Origin: DATBHM01 sp963772375
Lineage (GTDB): Bacteria; Actinomycetota; UBA4738; JACQTL01
DNA: 64,000 bases
Direction of reading: 5' to 3'
NCBI GenBank assembly: GCA_963772375.1
Contig: CAVYXG010000005.1
Location: 992,001 to 1,056,000 of the forward strand
The notes under the pieces were generated by a model. That model did no database searches, had not been told where the DNA came from, and saw nothing but the letters and a program-made list of their open reading frames with translations. Shown piece after piece: positions 1 through 8,526 of the stretch. The translations under genes were made by a program, and so were the position numbers. Numbering within the stretch: the stretch's first letter is position 1; every line of letters begins with the position of its first letter.

Positions 1-101
1 ACGCGAACAACCTGGAGTCGGTCCTCACCTACGAGGGAACCTCCGAGGTCCACTCGCTCGTGATCGGCGAGGCCGTCACCGGCCTGCGCGCGTTCGACTG
101 A
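1..101 (+). CDS. Acyl-CoA dehydrogenase, C-terminal end (partial)
   Basis: The window opens inside this gene; only about 33 C-terminal residues remain, reading in frame from base 3 to the TGA at 99-101. The segment NNLESVLTYEGTSEVHSLVI has the C-terminal signature of acyl-CoA dehydrogenases. The YEGTSE Glu is the usual catalytic base position in short/medium-chain enzymes, and the glutaryl-CoA dehydrogenase branch has a similar tail. The FAD-dependent enzyme would oxidise an acyl-CoA to the 2-enoyl-CoA. Its stop overlaps the ATG of the crotonase gene (ATGA), so the two are probably translated together in a CoA-thioester degradation operon. The substrate cannot be read from this fragment. Confidence 0.8.
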   Translation, partial: ANNLESVLTYEGTSEVHSLVIGEAVTGLRAFD

Positions 102-925
102 TGCCCTTCCGCGCCTCCGCCACGTTCACCGACGACTGGGAGAACTTCCGGTTCGACGTCGACGACGGCGTCGCCACCGTCACCCTCGACCGCCCCGAAC
201 GGCTGAACGCCCTCACCCTCGACGTCTACGCCGACCTCCGCGACCTGTTCACCGAGCTGCCCCACCGCGACGACGTCCGCGCGGTCATCCTCACCGGAAC
301 CGGCCGGGGGTTCTGCTCGGGCGGCGACGTCGAGGAGATCATCGGCGCCCTCCTCGAACAGGACACCCACCGCACGATGGAGTTCACGCGCATGACCGGC
401 GCGGTCGTCCAGCGCATGCGGGAATGCCCCATCCCCATCGTCGCCGCGGTCAACGGCGTCGCCGCCGGCGCCGGCGCCGTCCTCGCCCTGGCGGCCGACT
501 TCCGCCTGCTCGCGCAGTCGGCCGCGTTCGAGTTCCTGTTCACCAAGGTCGGGCTGGCCGGCGCGGACATGGGCGCGGCGTACCTGCTGCCGAGAATGAT
601 CGGCCTGGGCCGCGCCACCGAGCTCCTCATGCTCGGCCACCGCACCGATGCCGACGAGGCCTGCTCGATCGGCCTCGCCAACACCGTCGTCGAGGACGGC
701 CGCCTGATGGACGAGGCCCGCAAGCTGGCCACCACCCTCGCGACCGGTCCCGCGGCCGCCTACGCCGCCACCAAGCTCCTGCTCACACGGGAACAGGACG
801 TCGACCTCGGTAGCGCCATCGAGCTCGAGGCCGCCGCCCAGGCGCTGCTCATGCGGAGCTCGGACCACGCGGAGTTCCACCGCGCCTTCAGAGCCAAGCG
901 CCCCCCGGAATGGACCGGCCGGTGA
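101..925 (+). CDS. Enoyl-CoA hydratase/isomerase (crotonase) family protein
   Basis: This 274-residue protein has the crotonase fold. The oxyanion-hole segments are visible as GRGFCSGGD near residue 70 and NGVAAGAGAVLALAAD near residues 112-127. Both glutamates of classical enoyl-CoA hydratases seem to be replaced: the GGGxELA Glu by Val, and the second Glu by Lys in FLFTKVGLAGADMG. An Asp in GLAGADMG could act instead, as Asp does in some hydrolytic or dehalogenating crotonases. The ATG overlaps the preceding stop, and the end overlaps the RidA-like gene by 16 bases, so the three form an operon. A role in beta-oxidation or ring opening of an alicyclic CoA ester is inferred from context. The family is sure, the reaction is not. 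Confidence 0.88.
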   Translation: MPFRASATFTDDWENFRFDVDDGVATVTLDRPERLNALTLDVYADLRDLFTELPHRDDVRAVILTGTGRGFCSGGDVEEIIGALLEQDTHRTMEFTRMTGAVVQRMRECPIPIVAAVNGVAAGAGAVLALAADFRLLAQSAAFEFLFTKVGLAGADMGAAYLLPRMIGLGRATELLMLGHRTDADEACSIGLANTVVEDGRLMDEARKLATTLATGPAAAYAATKLLLTREQDVDLGSAIELEAAAQALLMRSSDHAEFHRAFRAKRPPEWTGR

Positions 926-1332
926 CCGGCCCCCACGAGCTGGTCAACCCGCCGTCGCTCGCCAAGCCGTCGGGGTTCAGCCACGCGGTCGTGGCGGCCG
1001 AAGGCCGAACCGTCTACCTGGCCGGCCAGACCGGCCACCGCGCGGACGGAACGCTTGCCGGCGCCACGCTGATCGAGCAGTTCGACCAGGCCCTGCAGAA
1101 TGTCGCGGCCGCCCTCACTGCCGCCGGCGCCGAGCCCGAGCACCTGGTCCGCGTCGACATCTACGTCATCGACGCGGCCGACTACCGCGGCCGCCTCCGC
1201 GCGCTGGGCGAATCCTGGCGAAGGCACATCGGCTCGCACTACCCGGCGGTGGCGCTGTTCGAGATCGCCGGCCTCTTCGACCCCGACGCCCGCGTCGAGC
1301 TGGTCGGGACGGCCGTCGTCCCGTCGGACTGA
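910..1332 (+). CDS. RidA/YjgF-family protein lacking the catalytic Arg
   Basis: This 140-residue RidA-fold protein starts inside the end of the crotonase gene. The C-terminal signature YPAVALFEIAGLFDPDARVE aligns with the RidA segment PARSCVEVARLPKD. The Arg that RidA enamine/imine deaminases use is Val here (residue 114). Family knowledge says members without this Arg are not imine deaminases and tend to sit in catabolic clusters. A RidA-like gene beside a crotonase and an acyl-CoA dehydrogenase recalls bacterial 2-aminobenzoyl-CoA clusters, where amino-substituted intermediates must lose nitrogen. The function here is inferred only. Confidence 0.85.
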   Translation: MDRPVTGPHELVNPPSLAKPSGFSHAVVAAEGRTVYLAGQTGHRADGTLAGATLIEQFDQALQNVAAALTAAGAEPEHLVRVDIYVIDAADYRGRLRALGESWRRHIGSHYPAVALFEIAGLFDPDARVELVGTAVVPSD

Positions 1333-1379
1333 CCGGCCCGGCCGATCACGGCCGGACGAATCTGCGTATAACCAGACCG

Positions 1380-1607
1380 ATGCCGAGGAGGTCCCGCTCG
1401 TCCCGCCACACGCGGGCGCTCAACACGGGCGCGGTCCGGGTGCTGGCTACCGGCCCACGGGGCCTGGGCGGTACGGTGTGGTCGCCCGACGGCTCGCTCC
1501 TCGAGCCGCTCGGCTCGCGCGGCTCGTGGATCTTCGTCGACGGGAACGGGAATCGCGCGAAGCTGGTACCCGTGGACGACGAGCTGCCGTTCGACTGGGG
1601 GACGTGA
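1380..1607 (+). CDS. Small hypothetical protein
   Basis: This possible 75-residue protein lies between the RidA-like gene and the ABC exporter. After a basic N-terminus it becomes protein-like, with LGGTVWSPDGSLLEPLGSRG and an acidic tail ending PVDDELPFDWGT. The third-position GC bias matches the neighbours. No clear ribosome binding site precedes the ATG, so the true start may lie downstream. I recognise no family. It could be a small partner of the exporter or a chance open frame. Confidence 0.4.
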   Translation: MPRRSRSSRHTRALNTGAVRVLATGPRGLGGTVWSPDGSLLEPLGSRGSWIFVDGNGNRAKLVPVDDELPFDWGT

Positions 1608-1629
1608 TGACGACGGTGGGGCACTGAGG

Positions 1630-4449
1630 ATGGCCAAGGGCGTGAGGCCGCCGTCCGGGTCCTCGTACGGCCGTCCCGGGCGGGTCATGCAACCGGCCCG
1701 GCCCGGCTACGCGCGCACCACGACGGACCGGCCGGAGCCGCCGGAGGAGCTCTCCGGGCACGACCCGCACATGGCCCCGCGCAAGGGCCTCGGTCCGGGC
1801 GGCGGCGTCGTGGCGGCCGCGCGCACGCCATTCCTGCTGGCGCGGTTCCCGGGGATCGCGTTCGCGGTGTTCACGGCGGCGCTGATCCTCGGCGTGGCCA
1901 CGGCGGCCAGTCCGCTGTTCCTGTCCTCGGCCTCGACGGCCGCGATCCGCCAGGTCACCGCAGGTTCGACGGCGATCCCGGCCCTGTCGATCTCCACCTA
2001 CAGCACGATCGCCCGAGACATCGCCGACCTCCGGGACCGGCGGCTCGTCGCGCTGACCTCGAGGACCCCCCAGCTCGGGCCCCCGGTGGAGACCGTGGTC
2101 GGCGGCCGTCAGAACGTCACCAACCCCATCGCGCCCGAAGCGGGCGGGCCCACCACGGTGATCGCGCTCCGGACGGGCGCCGAGCACCATCTGCAGTTCG
2201 TCGCCGGCGGCCCCGGGAACGGCGTGTGGATGGCCGACTCGGTGGCCCGGCCCCTTCAGGTGAAGGTCGGCGACACCGTGGTGGTCGGCAGCAAGCCCGG
2301 CGTCCGGGCCAAGGTCGCCGGCATCTACCGGTCGCTCGCCCAGCTGCCCCGGGAGAACTACTGGGCGCCGGTGGCCGGCCTGGTCTACCCCGTGAATCCG
2401 GACGCCCCCTCGCCGCCGCCGCTGCTGCTGGCGCCGAAGTCCGAGTTCTACCGGATCGAGTCCACCCTGGGCGACCAGGGCCAGTACCGGTGGGAGTTCC
2501 CGCTGCGGTCAGGCGACATCACGCTGCCCGAGGCGCAGCACCTGTCGGGCGCCATCGCCGGGATCATCGCCGCGGTGAACGACCCCTCGTCCGACCTGGG
2601 GTCGGGGTTCCAGCGGCCGGCCTCGAGCTCGCCGGTGCCCGATCTCGTGGCCCAGGCCATGCAGACCGTCGGCGCCCTGGACGGCCCGGTCGGCTCGCTG
2701 GCGATCGCCGGACGGGTGGTGGCGTTCGCCGTGGTCGCGGCGGCGGGGCTGTTCCTGGTGACCCGGCGGCGGGTGGAGTTCACGTTCCTGAACGCTCGGG
2801 GAGTCGGGCGGCTCCGGCTGGCCGGGAAGTGCGTGGCCGAGGCCATCGTGCCGGCCGCGGCGGGCGCCGCGCTGGGGTGGCTGCTGGCGATCGAGCTGGT
2901 GAAGTGGCTGGGCCCGACCGACACGGTGACGTCCGCGGCGGTCCAGTCCGCCGCGAAGCAGGTGTTCTGGTCGACGCTGGCCGCCGTGCTGGTGCTCGGG
3001 CTGGTCGCGGCCGTCGCGGTCCGGGGCGAGAGCGAGGCCCGGATGGGCGGGCGCCTCCGCGCGGCCGCGGCGAGTTTCCCGTGGGAGATCGTCGTGCTGG
3101 CCCTCGCGGCCGCGTCGTACTACGAGGTGGTCACCCGGGGCGCCTCGACGGCGGCGCCGGGTTCGCCGACGACCCCGCCGCCCACCGTCGACCGGCTGCT
3201 CCTGCTGTTCCCGATCCTGTTCATCGCGGGGTTCGGCGGGCTCGCCGTGCGGGTGCTGCGGGGGTTCCTGCCCCGGCTGCACGCGTACGGGTCGTCGCTG
3301 CCCTCCTCGGGCTACCTGGCGATCCGGCGCCTGGCGTCGGTGACCAGGCTGGCCACGACGCTGGTCACGGCCGCCGCGCTTGGCGTCGGGATCCTGGTCT
3401 TCGCCGGCGTGTTCACGCAGTCCGTCGAACGCACGGCGAACACCAAGGCCCTGGTGTCGGTGGGGAGCGACGTGTCGGTGCCGCTCGGCGTGTACCCGGA
3501 CACGCCGCCGAAGACGCCGTTCCCCTCGACCGCGATCGCGCAGGTCACGGGGTCGACGCTGCAGCCGGGTTCGGTCCAGGGGTACACGATGGCGATCGAC
3601 CCCCGGACGTTCGCGAGGGCGGCGTTCTGGGACTCGAGCTTCTCGGACCGTTCCGAGGACGACCTGCTGCAGCTGCTGTCGAACGACAGCGGCGGGCGAC
3701 TGCCGATCCTCGTGACCGGGGCCGACGTCCCGATCGGGCCGGGGTCGCTCGACGTGCAGAGCGTGACGATGCCGGTGGACGTCGTGGCCCACGCCGACGC
3801 GTTCCCCGGCATGCCGGCCGACCAGCCGCTGTACGTGGCGGCCGTCGACCCGCTGTCGAAGGCGCTCACCGGGGCCGGGTCGTCGCTGGGGGCGTTCGAC
3901 GGGACGTACCAGCTGTGGGCGGAGGGCGACGCGCCGTCGCTGTTGCCCCAGCTGCAGCACGAGGGCTATCCGGTGGAGCTCGCGGTCACGGCCGACGCCG
4001 TGCGGCAGACGCCGCAGTTCCTGGCGCTGTCGTGGGTGTTCGGGTTCCTCGAGGCCCTCGGCGTGCTGGCGGGGATGGTCGCGCTGGTCGCGCTGGTGCT
4101 GTACCTGCAGGCCCGGCAGCGCTCCCGCGAGGTGGCGTACGCGCTGGAGCGGCGGATGGGCCTGCGGAAGGGTTCGAACTTCGTGTCCGTGGTGTTCGAG
4201 ATCCTGGGGATGCTCCTGGCGGCGCTCGTGATCGGCGGCGGGCTGGCGGTGGCGGCGGCGTTCCTGCTGTACAAGAAGGCCGACCCCATGCCGGGCATCC
4301 CGCCGAACCCGCTGCTGCAGCTGCCGGTGGGGCTGTTCCTGCTCACCGGCGCGCTGCTGGCGGTGGCCGCGGTGGTGTCGGCGTGGTGGGTGCAGCGGAC
4401 GGCCGAACGCGCGAATGTGGCGGAGGTGATGCGTCTTGCCGGCTCGTGA
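1630..4449 (+). CDS. ABC transporter permease, FtsX/MacB-like, large
   Basis: This 939-residue membrane protein begins with a polar, Pro-rich cytoplasmic extension of about 65 residues. A first membrane helix lies near residues 73-98 and a large extracytoplasmic region follows. A central cluster of helices starts around residue 350, a second external region follows, and three helices close the protein. This double FtsX-like layout is typical of lipoprotein or efflux exporters of the MacB class rather than nutrient importers. It overlaps the first ATPase gene by 14 bases, so permease and both ATPases are likely one complex. The start is uncertain: ATG codons downstream, for example at 1771, would shorten the cytoplasmic tail. 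The substrate is unknown. Confidence 0.85.
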   Translation: MAKGVRPPSGSSYGRPGRVMQPARPGYARTTTDRPEPPEELSGHDPHMAPRKGLGPGGGVVAAARTPFLLARFPGIAFAVFTAALILGVATAASPLFLSSASTAAIRQVTAGSTAIPALSISTYSTIARDIADLRDRRLVALTSRTPQLGPPVETVVGGRQNVTNPIAPEAGGPTTVIALRTGAEHHLQFVAGGPGNGVWMADSVARPLQVKVGDTVVVGSKPGVRAKVAGIYRSLAQLPRENYWAPVAGLVYPVNPDAPSPPPLLLAPKSEFYRIESTLGDQGQYRWEFPLRSGDITLPEAQHLSGAIAGIIAAVNDPSSDLGSGFQRPASSSPVPDLVAQAMQTVGALDGPVGSLAIAGRVVAFAVVAAAGLFLVTRRRVEFTFLNARGVGRLRLAGKCVAEAIVPAAAGAALGWLLAIELVKWLGPTDTVTSAAVQSAAKQVFWSTLAAVLVLGLVAAVAVRGESEARMGGRLRAAAASFPWEIVVLALAAASYYEVVTRGASTAAPGSPTTPPPTVDRLLLLFPILFIAGFGGLAVRVLRGFLPRLHAYGSSLPSSGYLAIRRLASVTRLATTLVTAAALGVGILVFAGVFTQSVERTANTKALVSVGSDVSVPLGVYPDTPPKTPFPSTAIAQVTGSTLQPGSVQGYTMAIDPRTFARAAFWDSSFSDRSEDDLLQLLSNDSGGRLPILVTGADVPIGPGSLDVQSVTMPVDVVAHADAFPGMPADQPLYVAAVDPLSKALTGAGSSLGAFDGTYQLWAEGDAPSLLPQLQHEGYPVELAVTADAVRQTPQFLALSWVFGFLEALGVLAGMVALVALVLYLQARQRSREVAYALERRMGLRKGSNFVSVVFEILGMLLAALVIGGGLAVAAAFLLYKKADPMPGIPPNPLLQLPVGLFLLTGALLAVAAVVSAWWVQRTAERANVAEVMRLAGS

Positions 4450-5329
4450 GGACTCGCCGTCCGGCGGCGGCACGGTGACGATCGGACCCGCGGTGGCGGT
4501 GTCGGACGACGGCCGCGACGCGGCCGCCGAGGCCAAGGGTCTGACCAAGATCTACTGGACGGCGACCGGGGAGGTCCACGCCCTGCAGGCGGTCGACGCG
4601 TGGTTCCCGGCGAAGGCCGTGACCGCGGTGGTGGGGCCATCGGGGAGCGGGAAGTCCTCGCTGCTCCGGATCCTCGCCGGGCTGGACCGGCCGACCGCCG
4701 GGCAGGTCCGCGTGGGCGGCGAGGAGCTGTCGAGCATCCCGGCCGGGCGGCTCCGCCGGTTCCGGCGGCGGGTGGTGTCGTACGTGTTCCAGCGGCCGTC
4801 GGACAACCTCATCTCGTACCTGACGGTCGAACAGCACATGCACCTGGCCGCCCGGCTGCGGGGGTCGCCCCGGGAGCTCGCGGTGGAGTCGAAGGAGCTG
4901 CTCGAGACGCTCGGGATCGACCACCGATTGCACCACAAGCCCCACCAGCTGTCGGGCGGCGAGCAGCAGCGGCTGGCGTTCGCCCAGGCCGTCGTGGGGG
5001 CGCCGGCGCTGGTGGTGGCCGACGAGCCGACCGCCGAGCTCGACTCGACGACCGGTCAGGCGCTGCTCGACACCGTGCACGCGCTGTCGGGACGGGGGAT
5101 CGGGTTCGTCATTGCGACCCACGACGCGAGCGCGATGCGGGCAGCCGACCGGACGATCTTCCTCCGCCACGGGGCCATGGAGGCCGAACGCCACCTGGAC
5201 GAACGGTCGCTGTCGGTCATCGACGGGGCCGGCCGCATCCAGCTGCCGCCGCAGGCGCTGCGGCTGTTCCCGGAGCGCCGCGCGGTGATCGACATCGACG
5301 ACGGAGAGATCAGGATCACACCGCCATGA
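4436..5329 (+). CDS. ABC transporter ATPase 1 (LolD/MacB type)
   Basis: This 297-residue nucleotide-binding subunit shows Walker A GPSGSGKSS, Q-loop VFQRPSDN, signature LSGGEQQR, Walker B VVADEPTAELD and H-loop ATHD in the usual order. A strong GGAGGTG at 4422-4428 sits seven bases before a TTG, which decides the start although the TTG lies inside the permease gene; an in-frame GTG at 4475 is the alternative. The end overlaps the second ATPase by four bases (ATGA). It should pair with the FtsX-like permease to drive export from the membrane or outer face. A C-terminal extension of about 60 residues follows the H-loop. Confidence 0.88.
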   Translation: MPAREDSPSGGGTVTIGPAVAVSDDGRDAAAEAKGLTKIYWTATGEVHALQAVDAWFPAKAVTAVVGPSGSGKSSLLRILAGLDRPTAGQVRVGGEELSSIPAGRLRRFRRRVVSYVFQRPSDNLISYLTVEQHMHLAARLRGSPRELAVESKELLETLGIDHRLHHKPHQLSGGEQQRLAFAQAVVGAPALVVADEPTAELDSTTGQALLDTVHALSGRGIGFVIATHDASAMRAADRTIFLRHGAMEAERHLDERSLSVIDGAGRIQLPPQALRLFPERRAVIDIDDGEIRITPP

Positions 5330-6306
5330 GTGACGAACGCACACGAGACGACGAACAGTGGCGCCCCCCCGGTCGTCACGCGGCCGCGGATTCCGAGCCG
5401 TTGGCGGGTGATCCGGGCGCGGTGGTCGAATCGGCACCGGGGCGCCACGCGGTCGCCGAGCCGGCGACGGCGTCGGTCGAATCGGCGGATCCCGAGGTCC
5501 GGGCCTCGGACGCGGCGGGGGAGGACGAGGTCAGGCCGCGGGGTCGCCACGCCACGCGGGAGCCCGAGCCGGCGAGCGCGGTGCTGATCGAGGCGCACGA
5601 CGTCCGCAAGACGTACCGGCGCGGCCCGGAGGAGGTCCACGCGCTCGACGGGGTGTCGTTCCAGCTCCGAACCGGCGAGGTGGTCGGCCTGGTCGGGCCG
5701 TCGGGTTCGGGCAAGACCACGCTGCTGAACCTGCTGTGCGGCTGGGAGCACGCCGACTCGGGCGACGTCCGGTGGCCGGGCTCGGGCGATACGCCGGCCG
5801 AACGCCGCCCGTGGATCGACCTGGCCATCCTTCCGCAGTCGCTCGGCCTGGTGGAGGAGCTCTCGGTCCGGGAGAACATCGAGCTCCCGATCCGCCTCCG
5901 CCGCGAACGCGCCAATGGGACCTCGAACGGCAAGGAGGACGCGAAGGCGGAGAAAGCGGCGCACGCGGCCCGGATCGACGACCTCATGGACGCGCTCGGC
6001 CTGATCAAGTTCGCCGACCGGGGGCCGTTCGAGATCTCGCTGGGTGAACAGCAACGAACGGCGCTGGCCCGGGCCCTCGTGCTGCGCCCGAAGCTGCTGC
6101 TGGCCGACGAGCCGACCGGCCACCAGGACGCGCAGTGGGGCCGCGGCGTGTTCGGCGTCATCCGCGAGGCCGCCTCCCAGGGAACGTGCTGCTTCATCGC
6201 CACCCACAACCAGGAGGCGGTGAAGTTCGTGGACCGCATGATCGGGATCCACGACGGCCACCTCGCCGACGTGGACATCGAAGCCGTCCGCGCCGCCGTC
6301 GACTGA
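5326..6306 (+). CDS. ABC transporter ATPase 2 with GRHA-repeat N-terminus
   Basis: This 326-residue ATPase carries a disordered, acidic N-terminal tail of about 85 residues with three GRHA motifs, at residues 16-19, 39-42 and 73-76. The ATPase core then shows Walker A GPSGSGKTT, Q-loop ILPQSLG, Walker B LLLADEPTGHQD and H-loop IATHN. The signature is degenerate, SLGEQQR instead of LSGGQQR. An insertion rich in Lys and Glu follows the Q-loop region. With the more canonical ATPase 1 it probably forms an asymmetric dimer under one FtsX-like permease. The ATG overlaps the previous stop, so translation is coupled. Substrate unknown. Confidence 0.87.
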   Translation: MSDERTRDDEQWRPPGRHAAADSEPLAGDPGAVVESAPGRHAVAEPATASVESADPEVRASDAAGEDEVRPRGRHATREPEPASAVLIEAHDVRKTYRRGPEEVHALDGVSFQLRTGEVVGLVGPSGSGKTTLLNLLCGWEHADSGDVRWPGSGDTPAERRPWIDLAILPQSLGLVEELSVRENIELPIRLRRERANGTSNGKEDAKAEKAAHAARIDDLMDALGLIKFADRGPFEISLGEQQRTALARALVLRPKLLLADEPTGHQDAQWGRGVFGVIREAASQGTCCFIATHNQEAVKFVDRMIGIHDGHLADVDIEAVRAAVD

Positions 6307-6313
6307 ATCCTCG

Positions 6314-7174
6314 TCAGCGCGTCGAACGGGCGACGCGCAGCGCGTCCCGCAGGTTTGGTGGGCCTTCGAGGCGGAGCGTCACGTCGCCCCGGGTCCACAC
6401 CAGTGTGTTGCCCGCCAAGCGGGAATGGTCGATGAAGTGCATGCCGTCGGGGTCCACGTAGTCGAGCTCGTGCGGGGCGCCCGACAGCCAGTAGCCGCGC
6501 TCGCCGTTCACCGTCACCGGTCGAACGTGGCCGCCTGCGAGCATGACCTTCTTGATGTACGGCTGGTACGGGTCGGCGTTGAACTCGGTGAGCAGCAGCT
6601 TCGGTTCGCCGTCGCGAACCCACACGAACGACACGCGCGTCACGACGTCGTCGTCGGCGAGGAACACCAGCGGGGGGCCGAACCCGGCGACCGGCGGCGG
6701 GACGGCCACCTGATGGCCGGCCGCCGCGCGTGCCGCGTCCAGTGAGCTCGGGTCACCGAGCTCCAGGCGGTCGCCCAGGCCGGGCAGCGTGGGGCTCGGG
6801 AAGGGTGACGGCGAGGTCGGTGACCCGGAGGAGGATGGCGAACCACCCGATGCGAACGGCGAGGGGCCGCCGCCGTTCCGGAACACGATCTCGATGCCCC
6901 GGACGCCGAAGTAGGCCGCCCCGGCGCCGATCGCGGTGAGGGCGACGACCAGCAGGGCCACCACGAGGGCGCGCCGCAGCCCGCGCGGGGGCAGGATGCC
7001 GCCGAGCCGTCTCCATGCACCCTCGAGCCGGCGCCCCGCCGGCCGTCGCTCACCCTCCAGCCGCCGGGCCACGACGGCCGCTACGTCCACCGGGGGGAAC
7101 GCCAGCTCGGGCGCGAGCGCCGTCAGCGCCGCCCCGAGCTCCGCGTCGGTCATCCGCCGCAGCCGTTCAGCCAT
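6314..7174 (-). CDS. Membrane-anchored anti-sigma-like protein
   Basis: This 286-residue protein has a cytoplasmic N-terminus of about 65 residues, one membrane helix (about residues 68-90), a Ser/Pro/Gly-rich linker and an external domain of about 160 residues. Its start overlaps the end of the ECF sigma gene by eight bases, the usual layout of a sigma factor and its membrane anti-sigma partner. The N-terminus lacks a recognisable HxxxCxxC zinc motif, so if it is an anti-sigma factor it is not a zinc type. The external domain, with GERGYWLSGAPHELDYVDPD, resembles DUF4367-like regions found in such proteins. Role inferred from gene order and topology. Confidence 0.7.
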   Translation of the reverse strand: MAERLRRMTDAELGAALTALAPELAFPPVDVAAVVARRLEGERRPAGRRLEGAWRRLGGILPPRGLRRALVVALLVVALTAIGAGAAYFGVRGIEIVFRNGGGPSPFASGGSPSSSGSPTSPSPFPSPTLPGLGDRLELGDPSSLDAARAAAGHQVAVPPPVAGFGPPLVFLADDDVVTRVSFVWVRDGEPKLLLTEFNADPYQPYIKKVMLAGGHVRPVTVNGERGYWLSGAPHELDYVDPDGMHFIDHSRLAGNTLVWTRGDVTLRLEGPPNLRDALRVARSTR

Positions 7175-7754
7175 CGTTCGCCTCCGACACCGACTCCACG
7201 CCCGCCTCCGACAGCGCCGCCCGCAACCGCACGAGCGCCCGTGAGAGGCGCGACTTCACGGTTCCCGCAGGAACGCCGAGCGCCGCGACCGTCTCGGCCT
7301 CGGACAGCCCGAGCAGGTAGCGGTACCCGACCACCAGCCGGTCCTCCTCGCGCATCGCGTTCAGCGCCTCCACCAGCAACGAGCGTTCCTCGTCCAGCAG
7401 GACCGCCGCCTCGGGGGATGGGGCCGCATCCCCCGAGGGGCGGACCTCGGCGACGCGGAGCGTGAGGCGGTCCGACCGGGCGACGGAGCGCCGGCGGTTC
7501 TTCGCCTCGTTCGCGACGATGGCCAGCAGCCACGGCCGGAAGGGCTCACCCTCCCGGAACCGGCCCAGCGCGCGATAGGCCTTCACGAAGGCCTCCTGCA
7601 CCGCGTCCTCGGCCTCGGCGGCGTTCCTCGTGACCAGCCACGCCGTCCGCATCGCGATCAGCTGATGCATCCGCACCAGCTCCCCGTACGCCGCGGCGTC
7701 CCCGGCCCGGGCCCGCCCGACGAGCTCGGCCTCCTCCAGTGGTTGGCCCTCCAC
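7167..7754 (-). CDS. ECF RNA polymerase sigma factor
   Basis: This sigma-70 family ECF protein has region 2 with EDAVQEAFVKAYRAL and region 4 with LSEAETVAALGVPAGTVKSR, the helix-turn-helix that reads the -35 element. No ATG is available. I chose the GTG at 7754 (195 residues) because the product then starts just before the usual LEEAELVGRARAGD opening; an in-frame GTG at 7829 would add 25 residues that look unlike the family. The gene overlaps the downstream membrane protein, its probable anti-sigma factor, by eight bases. The signal and target promoters are unknown. Confidence 0.85.
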   Translation of the reverse strand: MEGQPLEEAELVGRARAGDAAAYGELVRMHQLIAMRTAWLVTRNAAEAEDAVQEAFVKAYRALGRFREGEPFRPWLLAIVANEAKNRRRSVARSDRLTLRVAEVRPSGDAAPSPEAAVLLDEERSLLVEALNAMREEDRLVVGYRYLLGLSEAETVAALGVPAGTVKSRLSRALVRLRAALSEAGVESVSEANDG

Positions 7755-7872
7755 GGAGTCCAATGATCGTTCGTCGAACAGGTACGCGGCGAGCGCCGTT
7801 CCGGTTCCGCGGGTCAAGAGCCAGAACACCCGGTCGTGCCGGGGGCAGCGGACGACTCGGCCGGGGTCGGGG

Positions 7873-8526
7873 TCAGTCGATGTCGGACGACGACCGATCG
7901 CCGACCAGCCGGGGAACGACCAGCCGGAGCGGCCAGGTCGTCATCCACAACGCCACGGCGGCGTAGGGCGCGAACGCGGCGACCGGGATCGACACGAGGA
8001 AGACACCCGGGCCGACCAGCGCGCGCAGGCGTCCGAGACGGATCCATTCGGGGTCGGTCGCCGGGTCGAGCAGCCCCCGCGGCCCCGAGACGTACCACCA
8101 GATGCCCGAGCTGAGGACGCTCGCCACCACCATCGAGCACGCGTAGAACACCGACGCCGTCGCGTTGCCGCCGAACTCGCCGAGCACGGCGGTCGGGAAC
8201 GGCAGGAACGCCACCGCCATGAGCAGCAGGAGGTTGAGGATCAACAGGGTCGAGTTCGTCCGCACGATGCGCCGGAACGCGAGGCGGTGGATGAACCACA
8301 TCGTTCCGATCGTGAAGAAGGTGAGCACGTAGGCGAAGTACTTCGGCCCGAGGTCGCGGAGGGCTCTCCCCAGCTTGCCGGCCGTGGTGCCCGCCGGCAG
8401 CGCGATCTCCAGCACCAGTACGGTCAGCGCGATGGCGAACACGCCGTCGGACAGCGCGAGGACGCGGCCGAGGTCGCTCCCGGTCTCGTCGTCCTCGACG
8501 CGCTCGACCGAGGCCGGGCCGGTCAC
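7873..8526 (-). CDS. TMEM175-family (DUF1211) channel-like membrane protein 1
   Basis: This protein of about 217 residues has six hydrophobic segments and the first-helix signature of bacterial TMEM175 proteins, here RVLALSDGVFAIALT; the usual FSDG is LSDG. Bacterial TMEM175 proteins form cation channels. The GTG start overlaps the stop of the upstream acyl-CoA dehydrogenase (GTGA), so the two are translationally coupled. A longer open frame upstream is rejected because it lies within that gene. A paralogue sits at 12178-12825, also beside a catabolic gene. Ion selectivity cannot be judged from sequence. Confidence 0.82.
   Translation of the reverse strand: MTGPASVERVEDDETGSDLGRVLALSDGVFAIALTVLVLEIALPAGTTAGKLGRALRDLGPKYFAYVLTFFTIGTMWFIHRLAFRRIVRTNSTLLILNLLLLMAVAFLPFPTAVLGEFGGNATASVFYACSMVVASVLSSGIWWYVSGPRGLLDPATDPEWIRLGRLRALVGPGVFLVSIPVAAFAPYAAVALWMTTWPLRLVVPRLVGDRSSSDID

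Noticed and set aside
2509..4548. Long minus-strand open frame opposite the ABC permease
   Set aside because: Its product is Arg/His/Gln-rich and repetitive, typical of the antisense of GC-rich coding DNA; the plus strand encodes a clear membrane permease.
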